Source: Stomoxys calcitrans
Taxonomy: Eukaryota; Arthropoda; Insecta; Diptera; Muscidae
Assembly (NCBI RefSeq): GCF_963082655.1
Contig: NC_081556.1
Location: 158,582,328 to 158,646,327, forward strand
Length of the DNA stretch: 64,000 nt
Reading direction: 5' to 3'
The position numbers were made by a program, and so were the translations under genes. Under the pieces are notes generated by a model. It was not told where the DNA came from and ran no database searches. It saw only the letters and a program-made list of their open reading frames with translations. Positions 1 to 10,566 of this stretch are shown in pieces. Numbering within the stretch: position 1 is the first letter of the stretch; each line of letters opens with the position of its first letter.

Positions 1-345
1 TTGTAAAACTATTAATAATAACTAAAATAATATTTAATATGTATTATGATACAAAATTTAATAATGTATACACATTTACACATAACTTATGTACAAAATC
101 AAATAAAAAAACAAAAACATGAAAACACTAAAATTATTTTTTTTTTTCGATTTTATGGTCCCACAGAGATTTGGGCAACGTCGTTTGCTCCAAAGTCAGT
201 TTTTACCCATTGTCAGAGGGATGTATCTATCGATTAAGAGAGGAGAAAAACGTAGCTGTGATTTCTACATACATAAGTTTATGCTGTATTGTCATTGTGT
301 TATCATTTGGGAGTAGTGAAAAGATATGGGAAGTAGTGACAAGAT
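1..345. other. AT-rich sequence with no recognised gene
   Basis: Poly-T and poly-A rich sequence with only short chance reading frames. I see no splice sites, coding similarity or repeat family here. It abuts the LINE remains that begin near 346. Confidence 0.6.
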
Positions 346-2205
346 ATGGAGAATGGCAAAATAAATTTCCTTGTTCTTCTTGACCATTCTAAGGCATTTG
401 ACACTGTGGATCATTTCTTGTTATGTGATAAGATGAGACATCTTTACAATCGGCAATGGCTTCGTTCGATTTATTTCGAGCTTTCTCAGAGATCGCACTA
501 TTCGAGTCGTTATAGATGGGTTCTCATCCAATGAGCACAAATTGACCGCAGGTGTACCCCAGGGCTCTGTTCTTTCTCCTTCTCTTTTTCTTATTTTCAT
601 CAACGATCTGTTGGGTCACACATCGAATCCGATCTACTCATTTTCGGATGACAGTAAGCTATTTCATTCGTACTTATTCGATCATATGCCTTCGAGTCTT
701 CGAGAGATTGAGGACAAGAGGCGAGTTATGGACGATACACTCTGCCAGGATTTGCCATTTCTGAGTAGGGTCGAATGAATCGAGTAGATTTTAATGCACG
801 GAAGACTAAGTGCTGCTTGTTGTCACACAAATGATTCGCTGACCCATTACGATCATCTTTGTCTATCAACGGTGTAGATGTTGAGCAATCAAAAGCTCTT
901 GATGTTCTGGGCATGAAAATACAAAGTGATGTAATGTGGTTGTTCACAAAAACAAAAATTTCAACATGCGACAACCGGATATTTACGTTAATGGTCAGAC
1001 GATTGATATTGTATCTAGTGCGAAGAATTTAGGCGTGATTAGCAACAGTTCTTTGAGCTGGTCTGATCATGCTAACATTGCATTTATGGATCACACACTC
1101 CTTTACACCCACAAATATCCGAATTCTTCTGGCAAAAACAATCCTAGTTCCAGGTTTGATATATGGTTGAAAACATTTTTCGAATTGTGATTCTTCGATC
1201 CTCCGAAAATTGAATGTAGCTTTTAACTGCATACTCCGTTATGTGTATGGTTTAAAAAGGAGTCAGCATGTTTCGCAATATGTAGATTCTCTATTTGGAC
1301 TTTCGTTTCAACAATCTTCTAAATACCAGATCATTAATATTTGTACATAAGATTATTGGAAACGGCTTATTCAATTTTTCTCATAGTCAGCTGATATTTA
1401 ATTTCTTTAAATTTTGCTTAAACAATTTTTTAAATTATTTTGTTTCTGTATTAATTTTTTATTTGTGCTTTTTGTTAAATTCCTAATAACATACGGCTGT
1501 TTTTTTTTTAACACTTTTTATTTGTAAACACTGTTTTGTTCCACTTTTTATTTAGCCTTGTTTATTTATTAAGAACCTACTTTAGTCCGATGTATTATAT
1601 AACAATAAATCTACATTCTAACTATAAGACTTTTATCTTGTTGTGTAGACAATAAATCCATAAATAAATAAATGATGTCCGTGGGGCTAAACATGTATTT
1701 GAAGTGTCGAAAGAAGCATTCAAGTGTTTAGGCTTCCTTAAACGGTGTAAGAATTACTTCAATCCTTCTGATCTTCATAACATCTACACCACTTTCATAA
1801 GGCCGAAAATGGGCTGGAGCTTCAAAATCAACCCTGGAGCTAGTGGACCGTGTACAGAGGAGAGCGATGGCGTTGATTGGGGACAGTGGGGTATCCAACT
1901 CTATTGCCTACCTTCATCATCGTCGCAGTGTGGGTTGTTTGGCGCTGGTCTATCGGTACTTTCATAGTGTGTGTTCATCTGATATTAGTCTTCTTATTTC
2001 TGATGTAAGGATGTATGTCAGGAATACTAGACATTCCAGGAACTCACACCCGTTTGTAATTGATTGGCCAGCGGACCGCATAATGCATTAAAGAGAGAAT
2101 TCTTATTTCGTCCGAACCGTTCGTATGTGGAATCGACTTCCGGCTAATGTTTTTCCCACCCACTTTGACAAATGTCAATAAGCACTACATCCTTTTCCCA
2201 CCCTC
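346..2205 (+). mobile_element. Chimeric, 5'-truncated jockey/CR1-like LINE carrying a nested LINE
   Basis: Degraded reverse transcriptase of a non-LTR retrotransposon. Residues encoded from about 385 read DHSKAFDTVDH (RT block with catalytic-fold motif). From about 542 the sequence reads LTAGVPQGSVLSPSLF followed by IFINDLLG and a YSFSDDS motif, in which the catalytic YxDD position is altered (FSDDS). Sequence up to about 450 matches the minus-strand LINE at 2215-4787. From about 450 it matches the minus-strand LINE at 8830-9815, so the copy looks like a join between two families. The C-terminal part resumes at 1679 (VFEVSKEAFKCLGFLKR, then RVQRRAMALI) and ends in an A-run near 2205. Stops and frameshifts show that it is dead. 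Confidence 0.8.
933..1672 (+). mobile_element. Nested 3' fragment of a third LINE family, with target site duplication
   Basis: The host LINE is interrupted at 932 and resumes at 1679. The hexamer tgatgt occurs on both sides (927-932 and 1673-1678). If the insert and one hexamer are taken out, the flanking frame reads GMKIQSDV then RGAKHVFEVSKE without a break. The insert itself reads NLGVISNSSLSWSDH near 1027 and RKLNVAFN-like sequence near 1205 (LINE C-terminal region), and ends in an ataaataaataaa tail. This is a 5'-truncated, target-primed insertion. Confidence 0.82.
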
Positions 2206-2214
2206 AAAAAAAAA

Positions 2215-4787
2215 AAAGAAATTAAGGTAAGTATATAAGAACAAAAATAAATAAATAAGTTAGTCTTAACATTCATCAAGTTAATGTAGTAAAATGTTTC
2301 CAAAGTCTGGTTTTAAATGTTGCCGAGTTACTGAGTAATTGCAGATCGTTAGGAAGTGAGTTCCAGAGACGTACAGCCAATATGAACATATGCCATTCAG
2401 ATATAAGTCTTCGATGAATTTTGTGAATGGTTTTTTACCTCTTATAGATCTGGCGAAATCAATGAGTCCATACAGATATACAGCAGGAAAATAAGCGACC
2501 GCAGGTACAACAAGTGCTGTAAGGAGACGCTATACATCGATAAAGAGTATTCAGAGATAGAGTCGCGCCAGTTCAAGCCAAATACATAACGAGTAACGCT
2601 ATTAAAAAAGGTGATTAGCTTACGTCTACTTACCTAGTCGCAATTAGCAAACAACCCACAGCCGTAGAGAATGCCAGGAGAGACCTTTGCTAAGAGAGAC
2701 CTAACCCGCAGCGGAGTAACCGACTGAGTGGCCCACAGAGCATGCTATTTTAAATATCCCTGACCAACGACAGAGTCGATATGATTACTCCAAGTCAGAG
2801 TGCTGTTAATAACCACGCCCAAGTTCTTTGCATGATTAATGAATGTACCGACATCACATGAAAAACGAGACAGCCTGTTTCTTGGACTTTACAGGGTTGA
2901 GACACAGGCCGTTGGCTTTCGCCTACGTGCTAACTCTTGATAAATCATGATTAAGCAGACGCATGGTTTCAGCAATCTCATCCCTCGGACTGCCGATATA
3001 TATCTGTACGTCGTCGGCGTACATATATACCTCACAATAAGACAATTGACTCGCCAAGCCGTTACTGTACGATGAAAAGAGAAGAGAACCCAGAATTGAT
3101 CCCTGAGGAACACCTTTTAAAACAAGCAGAGGCGACGATACAGAAGACTTATAACTGACGGACTGAGTGCGGTGTGACAGGTACGACAAAATAAGACGAA
3201 CGGACGTAGAAGAGAAATTGTAAAGATGTCTTATCTTATCACATAACAAGGAATGATCCACAGTGTCAAATGCCTTAGAATGGTCAAGAAGAACATTCTC
3301 CAAAGTCACCCTGATCCTCTCAGTGACCTCTGCCAAGGCAGTTACGAGGCTGTGGTTAGGTCGAAATCCGGACTATCTCACATATAACAAAGAGTTCTCG
3401 TTGACAAAAGACGACATTTGCAAATACAGCAATTTTTCAAAGACCTTTGACAAGTAACAATGAATCGCAATTGGTCTATATTTCTGGGAATTCTTAGGCA
3501 GTGGGATGACCTTGGCATGCTACCATGCTAATGGAAAGTAACTCGTGGTCAAAATCCTATTGAAAATATAGGTTACATGAGAAATAATAAGGGGGAGCAA
3601 GAGTCTTACAAATCTAGGATCAGTGCAATCATATCCGACAGTGTTAGACTTTACAGTCGCGATACACTCAAGGACATCGGCGGGACCAATACAGCTGAAG
3701 CCACAACCAGAGTCGTCATCGAGAGAGGGGAAGATATTGTAGCCATAGAAATTGGGATCAACTGGGATCTGTGGGACATTAACAAAGGCATTATTAAGCC
3801 CATTGATGTCCAAGTTTGTTGAACATCTATTAGTATCTTTCCCAATTCCTATTTCTCGAATAACCTTTCAAGTTCTCTTGGAGCCTATTGAAGAAGTAAA
3901 GCGTCTGTAATAGTAGTCTTTCTTGGCTATTTTAATCAACTTATTGACGTGGTCTCTTGCTGAGCGAAAGGCATCATGTAACTCAGACATCCTGAAACGT
4001 CTCCACCTGCGATGCGACATATTCCTCTCCTGAATAGCCGAACGAATATCCCGGGAGAACCACGGTTTCGATCTGGAGGACACTTCTCCAGTCTTGAGTG
4101 GAACCGTAAGTTCTTGTAGGTCACGGATATTCCTCTGTAGAAAGTCAGTTGGTTCATCGATAGTTTCCATACGAAATATCAGATCTCAATCGATAAGTAC
4201 AGCACTCGAAAGCAAAAAATCATGGTCTAAACTGGAAAAATCTCTATATAATAAGTTTCCTTAGTCCTGGTGAGCTTAAATTCATAACTTAAAAAGATCA
4301 AGTCATGGTTCAAAAAACATGAGGCTGACAGTGGTCGTATAGGAGGACTTTAAAAGTGTCACTAATAAAGTACAGATGGAGAAGCGTGCTGGAGGATGCG
4401 GAAAAATGCGTAGGAATTGTTGAATTGACAGACAAAAGCCCCAAGGAAGACAGTTCAAACGTCAAACCCGTGTCTTGTAAAACGTTAGAGTTAAAGTCCC
4501 CAGCAACCACAATGTCTGGGTAAGCAAGAGAGAGAGAGAGAGAGAGCAAGGTTCAAGGACAGAAAAAAAAACTCGCGTGTCCGTACGGTTGTTCAGTCTA
4601 TAAACGCACCACACTAGGAGCTTGTTATCGACAGCAGACACCTCAACAAAAACATACTGAATTGGGTCACCTGGGTTACACTTTATACATAACTGAGTAT
4701 TCAGGAAGTTTCTCACATACAGAGCGGTGCCGCCCCCACGACGTAATCTATCAGCTCTGTGCACCATGTATCCTGAAGCCTAATTAT
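2215..4787 (-). mobile_element. LINE (jockey/CR1-like) with endonuclease and reverse transcriptase remains
   Basis: Read on the minus strand. An apurinic-type endonuclease fragment comes first (RADRLRRGGGTALYVRN, plus-strand about 4700-4760, then VVAGDFNSNVLQ near 4495). A linker region follows (KPWFSRDIRSAIQERN near 4045), then an RT palm (LLDHSKAFDTVDHSLLCDK near 3270, LKGVPQGSILGSLLF near 3105, YADDVQIYIG near 3010) and a C-terminal LWNSLPND motif near 2360. The intact YADD means decay is fairly recent. Several frameshifts split the frame, and the 5' end is lost near 4787, inside the endonuclease. It lies tail to tail with the plus-strand LINE ending at 2205. Confidence 0.85.
4520..4550. 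repeat. (GA)n microsatellite
   Basis: A run of alternating g and a inside the endonuclease part of the minus-strand LINE. It disrupts the reading frame after the GDFNSN region. Confidence 0.8.
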
Positions 4788-5485
4788 GCATTTTCAATCT
4801 TACGGAGTATACATATTAGGCGTCGTAATATTCATAGACGATCTAGCCATGTCTGTCCGTCTATGTGTTAAAATCATTTTACAGGCTATAGCTCAAAGAT
4901 GGTCTATATTTTGATATATTTATACCGATCTCCTAATAAGAATTCCTGAGTTCACAAAAGTCGTGTTTTTGCCCCGATATCAATGAAAAATGAATAAAGA
5001 GATCTCCCGATTTGACGTCTTGAGTCAATAAACGCGGATTTACCACACATTTTAGCCGTTACAGTGAGTTCCATGGACCCCTCAACATCTGAGTAGGGAC
5101 CAGATTTGACAATATTTGATTATGACAGCCAGTCGGATGGATGGACATTGCTTTATAGAGGAAAGATACTGGGTAAGGAATTTATATTTCTATGTGTGGC
5201 AAACGAAATGACAAATTTTATGTGTTTTGCATTCTATGTTGAGGGGTACATAACACCAATTTATATTAATTTTAAGATAAATTTGTTTTTCTTTTATTTT
5301 GTCTTTAATGGGTTAATTTAATAATCCCTTAAGGTATGCAAAAATTTCTGTTTTAAGTTAGTTTTCAAATGGGTAGGGCTTTGGAGCATATCTTAAGGAA
5401 TTGATTGTGCAATGCAGGCACTCAAACAAATTATTTGGTATTTGTAAATAGAAGAGTCTCTTCTTGGTTTCACTTTTGGTTATTT
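4788..5485. other. Repeat-like sequence without a gene
   Basis: Contains a weak repeat A tail (a 'gtctgtccgtct' run near 4850) and AT-rich unique sequence. No exon or transposase is recognisable. Confidence 0.5.
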
Positions 5486-5487
5486 GA

Positions 5488-5590
5488 AATGCAAATTGGA
5501 AATTTGTCCATGAACATATCATTTAAGGAACAGGGGCAAACTTTTCACATATCAATGAGTGCTGTCCGATTCTAGTTTAAGGGCGGTATG
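5488..5590 (-). mobile_element. SINE-1 fragment (3' half)
   Basis: Matches the tail of the other SINE-1 copies: 'gtccatgaacat', 'aaggaacaggggcaaac' and 'caatgagtgctgtccgatt' in the same order. The tRNA-like head is missing. Confidence 0.75.
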
Positions 5591-5959
5591 CACTTCAAAC
5601 CAAATTTTCGTTGCCATAAGAAATGCATTGACATATCCTAAGATTAATGTGCGGTTTTCCTTGCGTTACATGGTGACATTCAAAGCATTTCATATTTTTT
5701 AGTATCATTGCAAGAAAACTATTGGTTTTATCATTTTTGCACCATCAAAGGGATTTATTTCTAAATTGATAAATGTGTACATATCACACAAAAAAAAAGG
5801 ATTGGCCAAACTAATGCAAAGGTTTTTGTCACCATATGTTTACTACCGAAAATTTCGTTTGAGGTGCGTATTTTGCCTTAAGCTCAATGATAAGGAACCT
5901 CCCATTCCGAACGAGGCACAGTGTATTAAGTTCATAATAAAGTTGACCAATGATAGAAG

Positions 5960-6545
5960 AAGTTAACGTAGGTGGACGAAACTTGCCACAAATATTTTTT
6001 ATTATTATAGAAGACCTAGGACCAAAAATGGACCATATAGGTCCAAGTTTCATACATACGTTCCATATAGGCCGATCTTCCGATTTTATTTCCCAAGACC
6101 ACAAAATGTTCATTTTCTACCCGATTTCCCTCAAATTTGAAACAAAAACTTATTTTGGCTCTCTACCCAGCCATATATTGGCCAAATCAGCTAGTTTCTC
6201 TATATAGTTATCATATAAATCGATCTCCCCATTGATGGTTTAGGCATATAAAATATCTGTTTTTTAGTCGATTGAGCTGAAATTTGAATCAGGGAGTTAT
6301 ATTTGGATCATTAATATATATTACACCTCTCAAAGCCAGTACCGAATATGATCAAAATTTGCCCATATTTGGATATAACTACCATATAGACTGATCTTTC
6401 GATTTTGGGTCTGGGTACCATAAAATACATATTTGCCATCCGATTGCGCTGAACTTTGGAACAGAAATTTATTTAAGTCCTCTGTACTACCAATCTTTGG
6501 TCCCAATCGGGCCATATTTGTGTATAGCCTTTAGAGCTCTCTAGA
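5960..6545 (+). repeat. Repeat A fragment
   Basis: Diverged direct repeats of the repeat A unit: 'catataggccgatcttccgatttta', 'ctacccgatttccctcaaatttga' and 'accatatagactgatctttcg' recur at roughly 150-170-bp spacing. No protein is supported; open stretches here are by-products of the repeat unit. Confidence 0.65.
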
Positions 6546-6569
6546 CCACTTTTAATCGATATCTGGTTT

Positions 6570-7320
6570 GTAAATAATGGTTAATGTACATAATCCATTT
6601 AATTTAAAAATGACTTGATTCAATTCTTTTTCAATTGAATTTGAAAAATTTTTTAATCACAATCTTGAATGAAAAATTTTCAATTTTCAATTAAAGAATT
6701 GATTCAATCATTTACTAATCAAATCTTCAAAAATGTTCAAACATGGTGCTTAAGTAAATTCAATTAAAGGCTATTTTGTCCCCTACAATATAAGGGGAAG
6801 GAAATTTCAATAACCCATACCTCCCACATTTCGATCTGCGTGCCGGATTAACCCGATGAAGTCCTTCATTGGCCAAGGGCTGCCACCTCAGTGCACACTA
6901 CACTGTTACGACAACAACAACAAGTCTATAGGGGGAGTTGTTTTTTATGCGAGTGCCCACGGACCTTTGCGAAACAACGCACCTCAAGTTCAAGTTCCAG
7001 GAGGTAAATATCTATGTAAAGAAATAAATGGCAATTTTCAAAAAAAATTCAGTCGAATTTTTAATTGAATCAATAACAAATTAATTGAAAATTGCAAACA
7101 AATGCAATAATTTTTTTAATTGGACCAATTAAAAAATTAGATGAAAGGATCAATCATTTTTTTAATTTAAATTAATTTTTTTTTATTAAAAATATTTTTA
7201 ATAATTTATTCAAAAACGGTGATTGGTATTATCATTTTTGTGATTGAAGCAGTTTCAATTAAAAAATTAATTGGATCAATTAATTTTGTGATTGACACTG
7301 ATTTTTACTTTTTTCGTGTA
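6570..7320. repeat. Repeat C element (TTAATTG-rich), copy 1
   Basis: Very AT-rich DNA with many copies of ttaattg/caattaa, including the near-palindrome ttaattggatcaattaa near 7270. The block 6930-7010 ('cacctcaagttcaagttcc') and the block 7195-7315 recur in the same order at 20300-20645, so this is a dispersed element and not random AT-rich sequence. No coding capacity is seen. Confidence 0.65.
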
Positions 7321-7439
7321 CGTTGGAAGTCAAAGAATCCACTGCGTGCAAAATTTTAGCCAAATCGTAACACAATTTGTTTGACACTTTTCCTTTATAC
7401 AATATAACTGTTAAATAACCCTATTTTAGGTTTTATAAA

Positions 7440-7600
7440 GTTTTGTGAATAAGGCCGTTAATATAAGTGCAAAATTTTAAGATGATTGAATCTGCGATCT
7501 ATACTTTGCACAGATAAGCATGGACAGAAAGACGGCTATGGCCTCATCAAATCAGCAAGTGATTCTGAGCCGATCAATATACTTATCAATGGATCTATCG
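7440..7600 (+). repeat. Repeat A tail fragment
   Basis: Carries the usual repeat A tail: 'catggacagaaagacggc', 'tcagcaagtgattctgagccg' and 'atacttatcaatggatctatc', as also found near 29040, 35890 and 49910. Confidence 0.65.
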
Positions 7601-7604
7601 TTGG

Positions 7605-8465
7605 TGGAACACCCAAAAGGAAATTTTGGGTGTTCCACTTCTTTGTTGTTCGACATCCATAATGTTTGCTGCTTATACCTCCCCGACAAACTACTATTTA
7701 CAAACCCTTGGAATCAATTGGGTAGGTATATGAACAATACGGGAAAAATGGAAAGTTTATGTTTTTTTTTTCGCTTTTTCTCATCCAAGATCCGGTTCGT
7801 TACTGTCGCTAAAATTTGTTTCTGTGTCATTTGTTAATCACTGGCCAATTTAAATGTCTGTTTCAGAAACCGTTACTTGTATTTGTTTTGGCCTGGCTTA
7901 TGGCTAAGATGACTCATGGAAGAGATGAAATTTACGCTGACAGAATGAGGGAGTCATAATTAAGAGTCGACTAAACGATTTCTACAGCGATAAGTGGACT
8001 GCAATATAATCTTATGCAAATTGAAAGATTTATGTGTGTATGTCGGCAGTGTTATAATGTTTGTTTTCATATTTGTGTTATTAGAGGATGCCTCTACAGT
8101 CTCAATACAGTTGGCTATAAATATCATAGCACAGAGTAAACTTAACATCTTTATAAAAATAAACTATCTAGGGGTAAACAACGCTGATATATGATATGGG
8201 AAATATCTCTAAAGGGTATAAATATAAAGATAAAGAAAATAAAAGTCGTCCAAACCATAATAAAGTTAAGTATCTTCAAAAAATTGTAGGTAAAGGTGAC
8301 AAATTGTTAAGCTGATAAATAAACAATTTTATATAGAAAAATTAAATATTTGGTTTAAAAATGGTTAAGAGGGAAAAATTAAAATGTTTGTCTCCGAGAA
8401 GCTCGCCTTAGTCTCTGTTAAGAAGATCGCCTTAGTCTCTGTCGAAAATTGACATTTTAAAGAAT
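7605..8465. other. No recognised gene
   Basis: Unique-looking AT-rich DNA. Short open stretches on both strands lack start context, splice signals or recognisable domains. Confidence 0.5.
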
Positions 8466-8467
8466 TA

Positions 8468-8790
8468 AAAAATAACAAGAAAAAAATCGTGCTAAGTTCG
8501 GCCGGGCCGGGCCGAATCTTATATACCCTCAACAATGGATCGCAATTGTCAAGTTTTTGAACGACATTTTCAAATAGAAAACACCAGTCAAAGAAAAACA
8601 CCACATCCAAAATTTCAGGCAAATCGAGTAATAGCTCCCTCCAGAGGCTCAAAAAGTCAAACTGGGAGATCGGTTTATATGGCAGCTATATCAGGTTATA
8701 TACCGATTTACACCATACTTGTAACAGTTGTTGAAAGCCATTACGAAACACGTATGGCGACTTTATCAAGTTATGGAATGATTTAGACTA
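8468..8790 (+). repeat. Repeat A with GC-rich palindromic head
   Basis: Starts with 'gctaagttcggccgggcc' (here with a duplicated gggcc), then 'tatataccctcaacaatgg' and the internal unit 'ggtttatatggcagctatatc'. Same organisation as the copies at 45070, 40710 and 60475. Confidence 0.75.
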
Positions 8791-8829
8791 TAATTGGCAC
8801 AGTAGGAATTGAAGGGGGAAAAAGGATGT

Positions 8830-9815
8830 AGTGTTTATCGACATTTGTCTTAAATCTTTGGATGTCAAAGTGCGTCGGAAGCCGGAAGTCGACTCCAAAT
8901 ACGAACGGTTAGGGCGAAATAAGAATTCTCTCTATAATGCATTGAGCGGTCCGCTCGCCAATCAATTAAAAAGGGGTGTAAGTTCATGGAATGTCTATTA
9001 TCACTGACAAACGTCCTTACATCAGGATTAAGAAAAAGAGAAGAAGAAAGAACAGAGCCCTGGGGTACACCTGCGGTCAATTTATGCTCATTGGATGAGA
9101 ACCTATCTTTAATGACTCGAATAGTGCGATCTCTGAGAAAGCCATTACCGACACCAAATGTGACAAGCTTTGATAGTAGTGCGACGTGCCAGACCTTATC
9201 AAATGCCTTGGAGATATCCAGAGCCACAACCTTACTATCACCAAACTGGTGGATTGAGCGACTCCAACGTTCCGACAGAAGTTCCATGAGGTCGCCCGTA
9301 GAGCGATTTCTGTGGAACCTATATTGTTGGTCGCTAAGAAGCCCATTAGACTCTAAATACCTCACAAGATGGTGATTAAGCATGCTCTCCATGACCTTGG
9401 AGAGAGCGGAGCATATCGAAATTGGCCGATAATTCGCAGGTTTGTTTGCCTCACCCTTCTTGGGTATTGGATGAACGTTTGCAACCTTCAAACGCGCCGG
9501 GAAAACTCCCGCACGGTAAGCAAGGTTGAAAAGGAAGAGCGAACGTCGAAGAACACCTGCGTAAGACAAGTGTTGATATGCCATCCGGGCCCGGGGATTT
9601 ATTTACGTCTAGATTCTCAAGAACCCTTTTAACTCCACGAGTTTAAAAAAGTATTTGAGGAATGACGCCAGAAACATTTTCGATTGAGGGGAGTGATTGA
9701 AGCGTTCCCTGCAAATATATCAGCCAACAGGTTAGCCTTATCAACCGGGTCAAAGAACGTTTGAACATCTTTTATATTTCCAGATTGGACACCCCTTGTC
9801 TTACAATCTGCCAAC
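8830..9815 (-). mobile_element. LINE (jockey/CR1-like) reverse transcriptase with internal deletion
   Basis: Minus-strand frame: ANVHPIPKKGEANKPANYRP near 9460, RPISICSALSKVMESMLNHHL near 9395, DQQYRFHRNRSTGDLMELLS near 9315, ALDISKAFDKVWHVALLSK near 9210 and LTAGVPQGSVLSSSLFL near 9065. The frame then jumps directly to a C-terminal part (NPDVRTFVSDNRHS, RIWSRLPASDAL). The YxDD catalytic block and the thumb are therefore deleted in frame, leaving one open frame of about 240 codons. An upstream part near 9690-9800 reads DPVDKANLLADIFAGNASI. The family is the same as the plus-strand sequence 450-932 plus 1679-2205. Confidence 0.85.
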
Positions 9816-10372
9816 TGACAGCTCTATCGTAAAGATTGACATCTTCATCATTCCAAGATGAATTTCGTGAAGGTCGTCCAAAAACCCTTGATGCTGTGCG
9901 CCAATGGACCTTTCGTCATGTGACCTAATGTAAGTTTGAGACAATCTTAGGCATTAGCGGGACCAGCAAACATTCAATATTGCATTAACATTTGACTGTC
10001 AAAAAGAATTGTTCGCGTTGTATCCCACAACATTTGTCAATCGCTCAAAAAAGGCTCATGTCGATTGGTCTTAAAAAATGCTCCAAAAATACGAAACAAC
10101 TGCATTTTTGAGAACTCGAAACATTGATTTTATGGGTCGTCCGCCGTATAGTCCTGACTTGGCATTGAATGACTTCTTTTTATTTCCGTACGTAAAAAAT
10201 ATAATGGGAGGTCAACGTTTTCGACACCTGAAGAAGCGGTTGATGATTTCAGAATGCATATTTTGAAGTAACCTCATTGAGAGTGGCAAACGTGCTTCGA
10301 CAATTGATTCAAAAGCATGCAATATATTTTGAAAAAAAAGCTATTTTCGATGATCAATATTAGTTTTTGTAT
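9804..10372 (+). mobile_element. Mariner (mellifera-type) with deleted catalytic core, copy 1
   Basis: 5' leader 'ctgccaactgacagctctatcg' near 9809 is shared with the mariner at 42960-43837. Decayed frames read DEFREGRPKTLDAVRQW, then ETILGISGTSKHS and IPQHLSIAQK, then MLQKYETTAFLRTRNID, then PPYSPDLALNDFFLFPYVKN (third catalytic Asp region). The N-terminal DNA-binding part and the first two catalytic Asp blocks are missing. The break inside MLQKYE/TTAF is shared with copy 2. The 3' end is lost after about 10372. Confidence 0.8.
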
Positions 10373-10421
10373 TTAGAGGCTCAAGAAGTAATATCGGGGG
10401 TTCCATTTGTACATGCAAAAA

Positions 10422-10550
10422 AATAATTCGTTTCACATAAAGGAAAATTTCCCAAAGTAAACTTCTTTTCTGAAAAAGGTTAGGCATAGTTTACAATAAA
10501 AGTATATTTTTGCGATAAATTCTTGCAAAAATTTGTATCCATACTTATGC
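10422..10550 (+). repeat. Repeat D, copy 1
   Basis: 'aaaaaaataattcgttt', 'aaaggaaaatttc', 'cttcttttctg' and 'gcgataaattcttg' occur in the same order as at 35183-35310. Short, AT-rich and non-coding. Confidence 0.55.
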
Positions 10551-10566
10551 ATATGTTTATTCTTTT

